This document shows positions 10,564 to 18,255 of a DNA stretch of 37,760 nt, one piece after another. The translations under genes were made by a program, and so were the position numbers. Origin of the DNA: an uncultured Ruminococcus sp. (GTDB lineage: Bacteria; Bacillota; Clostridia; Oscillospirales; Ruminococcaceae); assembly GCA_949283135.1 (NCBI GenBank), contig CASDRM010000041.1:1-37760 (forward strand), written 5' to 3'. Position 1 is the first letter of the stretch, and each line of letters starts with the position of its first letter. Under the pieces are notes generated by a model that saw only the letters and a list, made by a program, of their open reading frames with translations, ran no database searches and was not told the origin of the DNA.

Positions 10564-11574
10564 ATGAAGATACTCGGAATTGAAAGCTCCTGCGATGAGA
10601 CCGCGGCTTCGGTCGTGGAGGACGGCAGGACGGTTTTGTCAAACATAGTCGCCTCGCAGATAGAGGAGCAGAAGCTGTACGGAGGAGTAGTCCCCGAGAT
10701 AGCCTCAAGGCGGCACGCCGAGAGCATCTGCGGGGTGGTCTCGGAGGCGCTGAGCGAGTCGGGCTGCAAAATGGAGGATATAGACGCCGTTGCGGTGACC
10801 TACGCTCCGGGGCTGATAGGCGCGCTTTTGGTCGGAGTGAGCTACGCGAAGGGACTCTCCTACGCGAGCGGAAAGCCGCTGGTGCCGGTTCACCACATAG
10901 CCGGGCATATAGCCGCCAACTATATTTCGCATCCGGAGCTTGAGCCACCCTATCTGTGCCTTGTGATAAGCGGAGGGCACACTCACCTCGTGGCGGTGAA
11001 CACCCACACCGAGTTCAGGATACTCGGAAGGACCCGCGACGACGCAGCCGGAGAGTGCTTTGACAAGGTGGCAAGGACGCTGGGATTTCCCTATCCGGGA
11101 GGAAAGCATATAGACGAGTCGGCAAGGCAGGGAAACCGCTTTGCGTATAGGTTCACCCATCCCAAGATGGACGGGAGCGAGTACGATTTTTCCTTCTCGG
11201 GGCTCAAGACAGCGGTGATAAACCTTGTGCACAACGCCTCGCAAAAGGGCGAGGAGCTGAATATATTCGACGTAGCCGCCTCTTTCCAGCAGACGGTCTG
11301 CGACATGCTCTCAGAAAAGCTGATGCTTGCCGCCGAGAATTACGGCTATGACAAAATAGCGGTGGCGGGCGGAGTTTCAGCAAATACCGGAGTCCGCAGC
11401 AGAATAAAACGGGAGTGCGACAAGCGCGGCTACACACTGTATATGCCCGAGTTCAGGTACTGCGGGGACAACGCGGCGATGATAGCCGCCCAGGGATATT
11501 ACGATTTTATGGCGGGAAAGCGCGCCGACGGAAGCCTGAACGCGGTAGCGACGCTCTCTCTTGAGAATATTTGA
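10564..11574 (+). CDS. tsaD: tRNA threonylcarbamoyladenosine transferase subunit TsaD
   Basis: Catalytic subunit that transfers the threonylcarbamoyl group to A37 of ANN-decoding tRNAs (t6A). It has 336 residues and the ASKHA/Kae1 fold. Seen: GIESSCDETA at the N-terminus, SRRHAE, PGLIGALLVG, the metal-binding HHIAGH near residue 112, SGGHTHL, the nucleotide-binding GGVSANTG region, and CGDNAAMIA at the C-terminus, all intact. It needs TsaB, TsaC/YwlC and TsaE, which must be encoded elsewhere. The ATG at 10564 has GGTGAT upstream. A lipoprotein gene starts 9 nt after its stop. Confidence 0.97.
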   Translation: MKILGIESSCDETAASVVEDGRTVLSNIVASQIEEQKLYGGVVPEIASRRHAESICGVVSEALSESGCKMEDIDAVAVTYAPGLIGALLVGVSYAKGLSYASGKPLVPVHHIAGHIAANYISHPELEPPYLCLVISGGHTHLVAVNTHTEFRILGRTRDDAAGECFDKVARTLGFPYPGGKHIDESARQGNRFAYRFTHPKMDGSEYDFSFSGLKTAVINLVHNASQKGEELNIFDVAASFQQTVCDMLSEKLMLAAENYGYDKIAVAGGVSANTGVRSRIKRECDKRGYTLYMPEFRYCGDNAAMIAAQGYYDFMAGKRADGSLNAVATLSLENI

Positions 11575-11583
11575 GGTTACCCG

Positions 11584-12492
11584 ATGAAAAAATACAGATT
11601 GGTTTCTATCATTATTGCCGCCGCGCTGACGCTCACTGCGCTTTGCTCCTGTGGCAGGACAATAGACGGCGAGCAGGTCACTTCAGCTACCGAAGCAACC
11701 GACTCCCCGCCGGTAAGGGAGGCGTATCCTGTGAGCTTTGACAGCGAGACCTTTGAAAGCTCGCCTGCGAGCGTGGCGTCGCTCTCCCCCGCCCTGACCG
11801 AGATACTCTGCGAGCTCGGTCTTGCCGACAGGATAGCGGGCGTGAGCTCCTATTGCGAAAAGCCGCGTGAGGACATGCCCGAGATAGGCAGTCCCGCTTT
11901 TCCGGACATAGACAGGATAATAGAGCTGTCGCCCGAGCTGCTCATAACCCAGTCGCCGCTCGCCTCTACCGATGTCGTAAGGCTCAAGCAGGCGGGGATA
12001 AGGACGCTTTATCTTCCCGTTCCGTCGAGCTTCGCCTATCTGTGTGAGGAGTATATCAGGATATCGCTGATATTTTACGGAAATGTCGATTCAAGGCAAA
12101 TTGCGGAAGCGGCTCTTGCCGGGATAGAGGCGTCCATGCTCGAGGCGCAGAGCCTTGAGGTGGACATAAGCTTTATCTGCGTAAGGGGGACAAGCGACGG
12201 CGGGTATATAGTTGACGTCGGCGAGGGCATAGAGAACGACATGCTCTCGGTGTACGGCGAGAACCTGCTTTTGGGCAGGGAGAGCGCGTTTGTTTCTGAG
12301 GAGGAGCTCAGCGAGCTCGAGCCGGACGTCATCTTTGCCGACATAGGGCTGATGGACGAATATGAGGACGAGCTTGAGGAGCTGACCGGCTCCGACCCTG
12401 AGCTGATATATATCGACTGTCAGGCGTTCGAGAGACCTTCGTCAAATCTTTCCGGCGTCATCTCCGGAATAACCGCCGTGCTCGCCGGGTAG
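11584..12492 (+). CDS. BtuF-like periplasmic-binding-fold lipoprotein (helical backbone metal receptor)
   Basis: A 302-residue exported lipoprotein with a hydrophobic signal segment (residues 6-20) and a lipobox ending at Cys23. The mature part starts with a short Thr/Ser-rich linker and then matches the BtuF/FhuD-type binding fold. Seen: VASLSPALTEILCELGLADRIAGVS, IGSPAFPDIDRIIELSPELLIT, and near the end ELSELEPDVIFAD and the final helix. By family it could bind cobalamin, a siderophore or haem, but the ligand is not readable. No permease or ATPase gene is adjacent, so it would have to serve a transporter encoded elsewhere. It probably shares transcription with tsaD, an odd position for a transport lipoprotein. 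Confidence 0.8.
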   Translation: MKKYRLVSIIIAAALTLTALCSCGRTIDGEQVTSATEATDSPPVREAYPVSFDSETFESSPASVASLSPALTEILCELGLADRIAGVSSYCEKPREDMPEIGSPAFPDIDRIIELSPELLITQSPLASTDVVRLKQAGIRTLYLPVPSSFAYLCEEYIRISLIFYGNVDSRQIAEAALAGIEASMLEAQSLEVDISFICVRGTSDGGYIVDVGEGIENDMLSVYGENLLLGRESAFVSEEELSELEPDVIFADIGLMDEYEDELEELTGSDPELIYIDCQAFERPSSNLSGVISGITAVLAG

Positions 12493-12496
12493 AGCA

Positions 12497-12535
12497 CCGT
12501 TATTAAGAAAAACTTAACGGAAAAAATTTTTCGCT
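12497..12535 (+). terminator. Weak candidate terminator after the dusB-tsaD cluster
   Basis: CCGTT..AAG pairs with CTTAACGG with a 3-nt bulge, followed by an A6 then T5 tract. The T tract is displaced by six A residues, so the element is imperfect. It sits directly ahead of a strong promoter, where an end of transcription would be expected. Confidence 0.35.
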
Positions 12536-12539
12536 TAGG

Positions 12540-12568
12540 TTGACAGAGAATGCTTTAGGGTTTATTAT
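12540..12568 (+). promoter_or_regulatory. Near-consensus sigma-A promoter for the transglutaminase lipoprotein pair
   Basis: TTGACA at 12540-12545, a 17-nt spacer, and TATTAT at 12563-12568. The predicted transcript starts near 12575, giving a leader of about 125 nt before the ATG at 12701. The leader contains a direct repeat TTGTATTA (12599-12606 and 12614-12621) and a small hairpin CGCCGC/GCGGCG (12640-12661). The promoter is among the best matches in the window. Confidence 0.8.
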
Positions 12569-12700
12569 TAAACCGTTGCAATAAAATCGGAGAGAAAATT
12601 GTATTACCTACGGTTGTATTATACAAAGACGAAATTACGCGCCGCCGTTTTGCCTGCGGCGTCCGGATTATAGTTATAAAAACAAGGAAAGGATACTTTG

Positions 12701-13996
12701 ATGCTGAAAAAAATAATTTGCACCCTTTTATCCGCCGCGCTCCTGCTCAGCTTCAGCGCGTGCTCTGACATAGGGGATTCCGGCAATCTGCCGTCAGGCA
12801 CTACCGTGTCTCAGGACTCGGAAAGCAGCTCGGTAACTACCGCTTCCGGATCGGAAGACGACTCCCGGCCGGTCACTACCGTTGCCGGTGAGGACAGCGA
12901 AATAGCCAAGAACTGGAACTATGAGTTTGATTACCACTTCATAGAGGAAAACGGAATAGAGTACATCTGGAACCAGCTCGATGAGGACACAAAAATGAAC
13001 CTCGGCGAGGTCATGAACGCCATCAGGAACGTGCAGCTATACTGCCCGCTTACCGTCGGCTTCCCCAAGGAGGACGGTCAGAAGTTCCTTGAGCTCGTGT
13101 CAAACTGCACGATGTTCTATTCATACGCCTCGAACAACTTCAGACTGCACATCGACGACAGCGATACGGTAAAGGGCGTCACCATCAGTTATCTTATCAA
13201 CTATGAGAGCGAGGGCTTCGAGAGAAACGAGGCGCTTGAAGCCAAGCTCCAGGAGATAGTCGCCGGCGCGCCTGCGGGGGATGAGTTCGAGAGGATAAAG
13301 TATCTTCACGACTACCTCATCTTGAACTGCGACTACAGCGAGGACGCTGTGAGCCCGTTTTCTGCCTACGGCTCGATAGTCGAGGGCAGGGCGACCTGCC
13401 AGGGCTACGCGGACGGAATGCACCTGCTTTTGGACAGAGCCGGCTACGAGACCGCCTACGCGGTAGGCGAGGGCTCGGAGGGTGTAAGGCATAAGTGGAA
13501 CTATGTAAAGCTCTCAGACGGCAAGTGGTATATCATCGACCCCACATGGGACGACCCGGAGAACAAGACCGAGGCTGACTACATCGGCTATGATTACTTC
13601 TTTATATCCGACGAGATGATTCTAAGAGACCACCACGCCAAGTTTGACAGCGATTACTATGAGACCCCGGTAGCCGAGTCGATGGATAAGAGCTATCACA
13701 AGATGATGGGCTATGTCGCGACAAACGCCGACGAGGCGTACGACGTGCTGCTCGCTCAGGCGATAGAGACCGCAAAGGACGGAAGAAGATACCTGTATCT
13801 GAGGTTTGACGACGGAGAGGCTTTAGCCGAGGCCTATGAGGAGATCAGCTCTGGAGGAGACGGAAACAACCGCATGCAGTCGATAATCGAGCAGGCAAAC
13901 GAGGCTGCGGGAACAAACTTCTCCACAACAAGCTGGGTAAAGAGCCTCAATGAGGAGCTCGGCACCCTCACCATAACGCTTAAGACCGCTGAATAA
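12701..13996 (+). CDS. Transglutaminase-like domain lipoprotein
   Basis: An exported protein of 431 residues with a short signal peptide and a putative lipobox FSAC (Cys21), then a Ser/Thr-rich linker to about residue 65. The C-terminal half has the transglutaminase-like protease core: Cys in RATCQGYADG, His in RHKWNYVK and Asp in IIDPTWDDP, the expected triad order. Such bacterial domains are often cysteine peptidases or amidases acting at the cell surface; the substrate is unknown. The ATG at 12701 is preferred over a TTG 3 nt upstream because AAAGGA then has 7-nt spacing. The next gene is a paralogue 26 nt downstream, so the two form an operon. Confidence 0.85.
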   Translation: MLKKIICTLLSAALLLSFSACSDIGDSGNLPSGTTVSQDSESSSVTTASGSEDDSRPVTTVAGEDSEIAKNWNYEFDYHFIEENGIEYIWNQLDEDTKMNLGEVMNAIRNVQLYCPLTVGFPKEDGQKFLELVSNCTMFYSYASNNFRLHIDDSDTVKGVTISYLINYESEGFERNEALEAKLQEIVAGAPAGDEFERIKYLHDYLILNCDYSEDAVSPFSAYGSIVEGRATCQGYADGMHLLLDRAGYETAYAVGEGSEGVRHKWNYVKLSDGKWYIIDPTWDDPENKTEADYIGYDYFFISDEMILRDHHAKFDSDYYETPVAESMDKSYHKMMGYVATNADEAYDVLLAQAIETAKDGRRYLYLRFDDGEALAEAYEEISSGGDGNNRMQSIIEQANEAAGTNFSTTSWVKSLNEELGTLTITLKTAE

Positions 13997-14022
13997 TAAG
14001 AAAATATATCGGAGGTAAAAAG

Positions 14023-15678
14023 ATGAACAGATTCAAAAGACTGACCGCGCTGCTTCTCGCGCTTGTGATGAGCGTCGGAATTCTTGCCGGATGCGGCGAT
14101 ACTATCGACGAGACTCAGACCACTACGCCGGCAGCTACGACCGAGGTGACCACCGAGCCGCCCGTAACCACCGTTCCCGCCACCACTACAGAGCCCGCTG
14201 CAACTACAGTGCCGGTTACCACCGCTCCCCCTGCGACTACCACAGAGGCAACGACGACCGAGAAGGTTACGACTTCAGCCACTGAGAGCAAGCCGCAGTT
14301 CACCGTTGAGGAAATGTCGGCGAAAATGTACGCTACCGACGCGGTAAACGTCAGAAGCGGTCCGAGCGCGGACTACGACAGAATAGGCGGCTTGCAGGCC
14401 GGAGACGAGGCGATAGTCACCGGACGTGCTTCCACAGGCTGGTACAGGATAAACTATAACGGCAAGGTTGGATATGTAAGCAACGCTTACCTGTCAGATA
14501 AAGCTCCGTCTGATGTTCCGTCCTCTGATGATGACGAGGATGTAACAATAGATGAGGGCAATGACGATGATGAGGATATCACTATCGACGAGGGCGATAA
14601 CACCGGCACAGTGGCTTACGGCGACTGGGCAGAGGACAACGGCTGGGAGTACATGCTCTCCGTGATGAATGACGACAGATACATAACCGTCATCAACCAG
14701 ATAGCCGAGGGTATGCAGAACCTTGAGACCGAGATACTTGTAGAGCCGGTTATCACCGAGGACGAGGTCTATGACTTCACTCAGCTCATTCTCCCCCTCA
14801 TTGCGGTCGAGTATTGCTATGTGGACAGAGTCACATCGGTTACGACCTATTCCAATACCGGAATGCTCAAGAGTGTTAAGGTAGACTACTATGTAAATAC
14901 CAAGGCTGAGGCTGACAAAATGGTCTCTGAGCTCAGAAGTGCGGCCAATAAGGTTCTTTCCGGTGTAAAGAGCTCCTGGAGCGACTACCAGAAGGTTCAG
15001 TACATCCACGACTGGATAATCCTCAACAGCACTCCTGATGCGGAAAATATCGGCGGACCTCATGCCTCTAACGCATACGGCGCTATAGTAGATGGCACAC
15101 CCACCTGCCTCGGCTACGCGAAGGGTCTGTTCTACCTGTTGTCCAAGGAAGGCTTTGATACCACCTTCGGAGTGGGCATAGGATCATCCGCTAAGCACAT
15201 CTGGGTAAAGGTCAAGGTCGGCTCCGAGTGGTACAACATCGACGCCACATGGGACGATCCGGTAACTCCTACTACCGCCGATCCTGATCTTATCTACTAT
15301 GATTACTTTATGGTTACTGACGAGTTCATGGAGAGATCGCATGCCGAGGTATACGACATGAGGTTCTTCCGCGAGCCTTCCGCAACATCTCTCAGATATA
15401 ACTGGCACAACGTCAACGGCTACTACGCCACCAGCATGAGTGAGGCTGAGGACATAATTGAGCAGGCTACCCGCGACGCAGTCAACGGGGGCGGAGAGTT
15501 TGAATATGTGAGAATCAAGTTCTCTTCGCAGTCGCTCTATCAGCAGTTCTCCGACAAGTACAGCCGTTCAAACTACTCGACCAGCATCCTTGAGGATATA
15601 ACCTCGAGGTACACCTGCTCGAACAAGTACCTCGGCTCGTCCACATGGACGCTGACCTATAAGCTGGTCAAGGACTGA
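14023..15678 (+). CDS. SH3b- and transglutaminase-domain lipoprotein with Thr-rich linker
   Basis: A 551-residue exported lipoprotein with signal peptide and lipobox LAGC (Cys24). Residues 31-92 are an extreme Thr/Pro/Ala/Val tract (repeats of TTT, VTT, ATT), likely an extended and possibly glycosylated wall spacer. A bacterial SH3 domain follows at about 103-160 (NVRSGPSADYDRIGGL through GKVGYVSNAYL), which typically binds peptidoglycan. Then come two imperfect acidic repeats, DDDEDVTIDEGN and DDDEDITIDEGD. The C-terminal half is a transglutaminase core with Cys in TPTCLGYAKG, His in SAKHIWVKV and Asp in NIDATWDDP. It is a tandem paralogue of the preceding gene that has gained a wall-binding module. 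GGAGG precedes the ATG. Peptidoglycan-linked peptide processing is an inference. Confidence 0.88.
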   Translation: MNRFKRLTALLLALVMSVGILAGCGDTIDETQTTTPAATTEVTTEPPVTTVPATTTEPAATTVPVTTAPPATTTEATTTEKVTTSATESKPQFTVEEMSAKMYATDAVNVRSGPSADYDRIGGLQAGDEAIVTGRASTGWYRINYNGKVGYVSNAYLSDKAPSDVPSSDDDEDVTIDEGNDDDEDITIDEGDNTGTVAYGDWAEDNGWEYMLSVMNDDRYITVINQIAEGMQNLETEILVEPVITEDEVYDFTQLILPLIAVEYCYVDRVTSVTTYSNTGMLKSVKVDYYVNTKAEADKMVSELRSAANKVLSGVKSSWSDYQKVQYIHDWIILNSTPDAENIGGPHASNAYGAIVDGTPTCLGYAKGLFYLLSKEGFDTTFGVGIGSSAKHIWVKVKVGSEWYNIDATWDDPVTPTTADPDLIYYDYFMVTDEFMERSHAEVYDMRFFREPSATSLRYNWHNVNGYYATSMSEAEDIIEQATRDAVNGGGEFEYVRIKFSSQSLYQQFSDKYSRSNYSTSILEDITSRYTCSNKYLGSSTWTLTYKLVKD

Positions 15679-15757
15679 TAGCTTAAGCGGACAGCGCTTA
15701 TGCCGCGAAGGCATTATAGGCTTTATATGAAATAAACGTCCCGGTGAAATGTCCGGG

Positions 15758-15790
15758 AAAAGAGCTCCGGCGTTTTGCCGGGGCTCTTTT
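15758..15790 (+). terminator. Intrinsic terminator after the transglutaminase pair
   Basis: AAAAGAGCTCCGGC pairs with GCCGGGGCTCTTTT (one G-U position) around a short T-rich loop, and the stem runs into TTTTATTATA. A smaller hairpin, TCCCGG/CCGGGA at 15739-15758, abuts it upstream. Confidence 0.85.
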
Positions 15791-15848
15791 ATTATACTTT
15801 TAGGCAACCTGTCTAAAAGTTATGCATGTAAAATGGTAAAAAAGAGAA

Positions 15849-15878
15849 TTTACACCACGAGGACTGATGTGTTAAACT
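15849..15878 (+). promoter_or_regulatory. Candidate promoter for the solute-binding lipoprotein
   Basis: TTTACA at 15849-15854 and TAAACT at 15873-15878 are separated by 18 nt. The element follows a terminator and precedes the gene by about 37 nt. The match is moderate. Confidence 0.45.
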
Positions 15879-15914
15879 CAAATAAGGGAATATAGGATAG
15901 GAGGCGTTACTTTG

Positions 15915-17330
15915 ATGAAGAGGATTTTAGCAATAAGCATGGCGGTTATTATGATAATCGCGCTTGTCGGCTGCGGGGATGGAGACAGGAAGATTGTAAG
16001 GCTTACCCTTGACGCGCAGGACTCTGAGGCTATTCTTGCCGCGGCCGGAATAGTTTTGCCCGACGTTGAGGCTGCCGCCGGGGCGGGCACTACGGTGCGC
16101 TTCCACCACTGGGTGGACAGCTTCCACAACTATTCGGAGGATGAAATAGTCAACACCGGATATTGGACCTTCAGTCAGAAGTACGGCGGAGAGGTTGAGT
16201 GGGTCGAGACATCATACGGCACGAGGTTTGACGACCTCGCGAACTTGATGCTCTCCAACAATCCACCTGATTTTACCACCTGCTCGGTAAACACCTTCCC
16301 CGAGAAGTGCTTAAACAAAATGTTTGAGCCTGTAGGCGAGTACATAGACTACACCGATCCGCTGTGGGAGGGCAACGCGGAGTTTGTTGACAGGTATTTC
16401 TCGATAGACGGCGAGCCGTGGATAATCTGCACAGATGTAAAGGCCACCGATGTCTGCGCGTATAACCGCAGGGTAGTACAGGAGTACGGCTTTGACGACC
16501 CTGCCGAGCTGTACTATAATGATGAGTGGACATGGGATGCGTTCTATGACATGTGCATGGATTTCACCGACCCCGATGAGCTTAGGTATGCTCTTGACGG
16601 CTGGGCGTGGCAGAACGCTCTTATCAGCTCAACCGGAGTAACCGTCATAGCCATCGACGAGGCGGGAGACTTTGTCTCCAACATAGACGCTCCTCAGTTG
16701 GAGAGCGTGCAGAGTCTTATTTATGACCTGAGCAAGAACCAGTGCAACAACCCTCAGATGATGCGCGGGACTGACATTGACGGCGCGGGCATAATGGAGG
16801 GACTTACTCTCTTCTGGCTGAGAGAAAAGTGGGCGTTCACCGGTCCGGTAGATGATATGAGCCAGATCTGGGGAGATATCTCGCAGGGCGAGCTTATGTT
16901 CGTTCCTATTCCGAGAGATTCAAACGGCGACGGCAACTACTATCTCGGCGGGCAGCCGGTTGGCTACCACATCATAAAGGGCGCGCAGAACCCGGACGGA
17001 GTAGTGCTTCTTTCGATGTGCGAGCGCTTCAAGATAATCGACCCGACGGTAATAGACATAGATACAAAGCAGCTCAAGGAGATCTATCTATGGACTGACG
17101 AGATGCTGGAGATGAACGACATCTGCCAGCAGATAGCCAAGGACTTCCCGATAGTCAACTTTACTCCGGGCTGTCCGACTAATCTCGCGAACGCCGTAAA
17201 CAGCTGCATAAACGGTACGTCAAGCCAAAATCCGACCACATGGGCTCAGCTCAAGGAATCCTACCGCGAGCAGATAAACTACTACCTTGAGGAGCTGAAC
17301 GCCAGAGTGGACGGAGCTATAGAGGAATAG
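15915..17330 (+). CDS. Extracellular solute-binding lipoprotein (ABC sugar-type SBP), orphan
   Basis: A 471-residue lipoprotein with signal peptide and classic lipobox LVGC (Cys20). The mature part resembles family 1 extracellular solute-binding proteins for oligosaccharides: VRFHHWVDSF near residue 60, GGEVEWVETSYGTRFDDLANLMLSNNPPDF-type ligand-lobe start, a hinge region YNDEWTWDAFYDMCMDF near 200, and a GGQPVGYHIIKGAQNPDG segment in the second lobe. The predicted ligand is a carbohydrate, but this is family-level only. No permease or ATPase genes flank it; it is monocistronic between two terminators. Either the TTG at 15912 (7 nt from AGGAGG) or the ATG at 15915 (10 nt) could start it; ATG is chosen. 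Confidence 0.82.
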   Translation: MKRILAISMAVIMIIALVGCGDGDRKIVRLTLDAQDSEAILAAAGIVLPDVEAAAGAGTTVRFHHWVDSFHNYSEDEIVNTGYWTFSQKYGGEVEWVETSYGTRFDDLANLMLSNNPPDFTTCSVNTFPEKCLNKMFEPVGEYIDYTDPLWEGNAEFVDRYFSIDGEPWIICTDVKATDVCAYNRRVVQEYGFDDPAELYYNDEWTWDAFYDMCMDFTDPDELRYALDGWAWQNALISSTGVTVIAIDEAGDFVSNIDAPQLESVQSLIYDLSKNQCNNPQMMRGTDIDGAGIMEGLTLFWLREKWAFTGPVDDMSQIWGDISQGELMFVPIPRDSNGDGNYYLGGQPVGYHIIKGAQNPDGVVLLSMCERFKIIDPTVIDIDTKQLKEIYLWTDEMLEMNDICQQIAKDFPIVNFTPGCPTNLANAVNSCINGTSSQNPTTWAQLKESYREQINYYLEELNARVDGAIEE

Positions 17331-17369
17331 CGGCGAAAAAGTGAAAATAATTAAATAGCTATCCGTTTG

Positions 17370-17403
17370 CGAAGGACCCCTTTTTCGGGGTCTTTCGTTT
17401 TTT
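17370..17403 (+). terminator. Intrinsic terminator after the solute-binding gene
   Basis: CGAAGGACCCC pairs with GGGGTCTTTCG (11 bp, one G-U) around a T-rich loop, followed by six T residues. It isolates the upstream gene from the sporulation genes. Confidence 0.9.
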
Positions 17404-17409
17404 GCGGTA

Positions 17410-17436
17410 ATATTCGGGATATTTCGGGCATAGGAT
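17410..17436 (+). promoter_or_regulatory. Sigma-E-like promoter candidate before yabP
   Basis: ATATT at 17410-17414 and CATAGGAT at 17429-17436 are separated by 14 nt, resembling the B. subtilis sigma-E pattern (ATATT, about 14 nt, CATAnnnT). A TATAAT hexamer also occurs at 17443-17448, but it would place a start almost on the ribosome binding site. Sigma-E control would fit the mother-cell role of yabP in Bacillus. Confidence 0.5.
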
Positions 17437-17470
17437 ATGGTATATAATTTATTGTCGGGAGGATACATAT

Positions 17471-17752
17471 ATGCCTGAACAGCCCAGCTCGGTAAGACCA
17501 CACAACCTAATACTTGAGGACAGACTCAGGCTGTCCCTTTCGGGAGTAACCGACGTCGAAAGCTTTAACGAGACGGAGATTTTTCTGTATACGTCGTTAG
17601 GCGAGCTGTCGATCAAGGGCAAGGGGCTGCATGTCGGCTCGATGAGCCTTGAGACCGGGGACGTCGAGATAACCGGAGAGGTAAAAGCGCTTGTATACGG
17701 CGACGCGGACAGAAAGAAAAACCCGACGCTTTTGGGGAAGCTGACAAGATGA
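17471..17752 (+). CDS. yabP: Sporulation protein YabP
   Basis: A 93-residue protein of the YabP/YqfC family, required in B. subtilis for normal spore formation and expressed in the mother cell. Seen: PHNLILEDR then LSLSGVTDVESFNETEIFLYTSLGELSIKG and VEITGEVKALVYGD, which parallel the VLDITGV..VESFD..E..L.T..G.L.I.G pattern of B. subtilis YabP. GGAGG lies upstream of the ATG at good spacing. It overlaps yabQ by four bases (ATGA), so the two are translationally coupled. The presence of this pair suggests that the organism has, or recently had, a sporulation programme. Confidence 0.92.
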   Translation: MPEQPSSVRPHNLILEDRLRLSLSGVTDVESFNETEIFLYTSLGELSIKGKGLHVGSMSLETGDVEITGEVKALVYGDADRKKNPTLLGKLTR

Positions 17753-18210
17753 TAAGCTACGACGGAATGTTTTTGGGAACGGAGCGGGAGCTCACGCTTT
17801 TGATGTTCGCCTTTTTGACCGGAATGGTGCTCGGCTCGGTATTTGACCTTTTCAGGGCGCTCAGGCTGAGTATAAGGCATCCCGGCTGGGCGGTTGCCGC
17901 CGAGGATATAGCTTTCTGCCTGATTTTCGGACTGACCTTTTTCAGCTTCTGCGTGGAGCTGACCGAGGGGCAGCCGAGGCTTTTTATACTTGCCGGCATG
18001 GCGGCGGGATTTTTGGTTTATCTTTGGAGCATCGGCAAAATTATCTGCGGATTTCTGTCAAAGGCGGCGGACATATGCAAAAAACCGGTCAAGGCGTTGG
18101 TCAAATTACTGAAAAAAGCGGTGGCAGTTTTGTGCGGGCTGCCGTTTTTGCGCCGTGGAAAGAAAAAATTTCAAAAAGAGCTTGAAACTTTGGAGGATGA
18201 TAGTATATAA
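17749..18210 (+). CDS. yabQ: Spore cortex membrane protein YabQ
   Basis: A 153-residue integral membrane protein with about three hydrophobic segments (roughly residues 14-34, 48-68 and 77-100) and a basic Lys-rich cytoplasmic tail. Size, topology and adjacency to yabP match YabQ, which B. subtilis needs for spore cortex formation in the forespore outer membrane. The start ATG overlaps the yabP stop. Sequence motifs in this family are weak, so the call rests mainly on context and topology. Confidence 0.85.
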   Translation: MISYDGMFLGTERELTLLMFAFLTGMVLGSVFDLFRALRLSIRHPGWAVAAEDIAFCLIFGLTFFSFCVELTEGQPRLFILAGMAAGFLVYLWSIGKIICGFLSKAADICKKPVKALVKLLKKAVAVLCGLPFLRRGKKKFQKELETLEDDSI

Positions 18211-18255
18211 TGAATGTGTATCTTTATAAAATAAATCAAGGAGGAATGGGAAACA

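Noticed and set aside
14091-14303. Thr-rich low-complexity tract as a possible CRISPR or tandem DNA repeat
   Set aside because: The repetition is at the codon level (ACC/ACT and neighbours) inside a coding frame, with no fixed repeat-spacer period.
15739-15758. Small TCCCGG/CCGGGA hairpin as a separate terminator
   Set aside because: It has no T-run of its own and abuts the strong terminator at 15758-15790; treated as part of that region.
17443-17448. TATAAT before yabP as a sigma-A -10
   Set aside because: No acceptable -35 at 16-18 nt and the implied start would fall on the ribosome binding site; the sigma-E-like pattern fits better.
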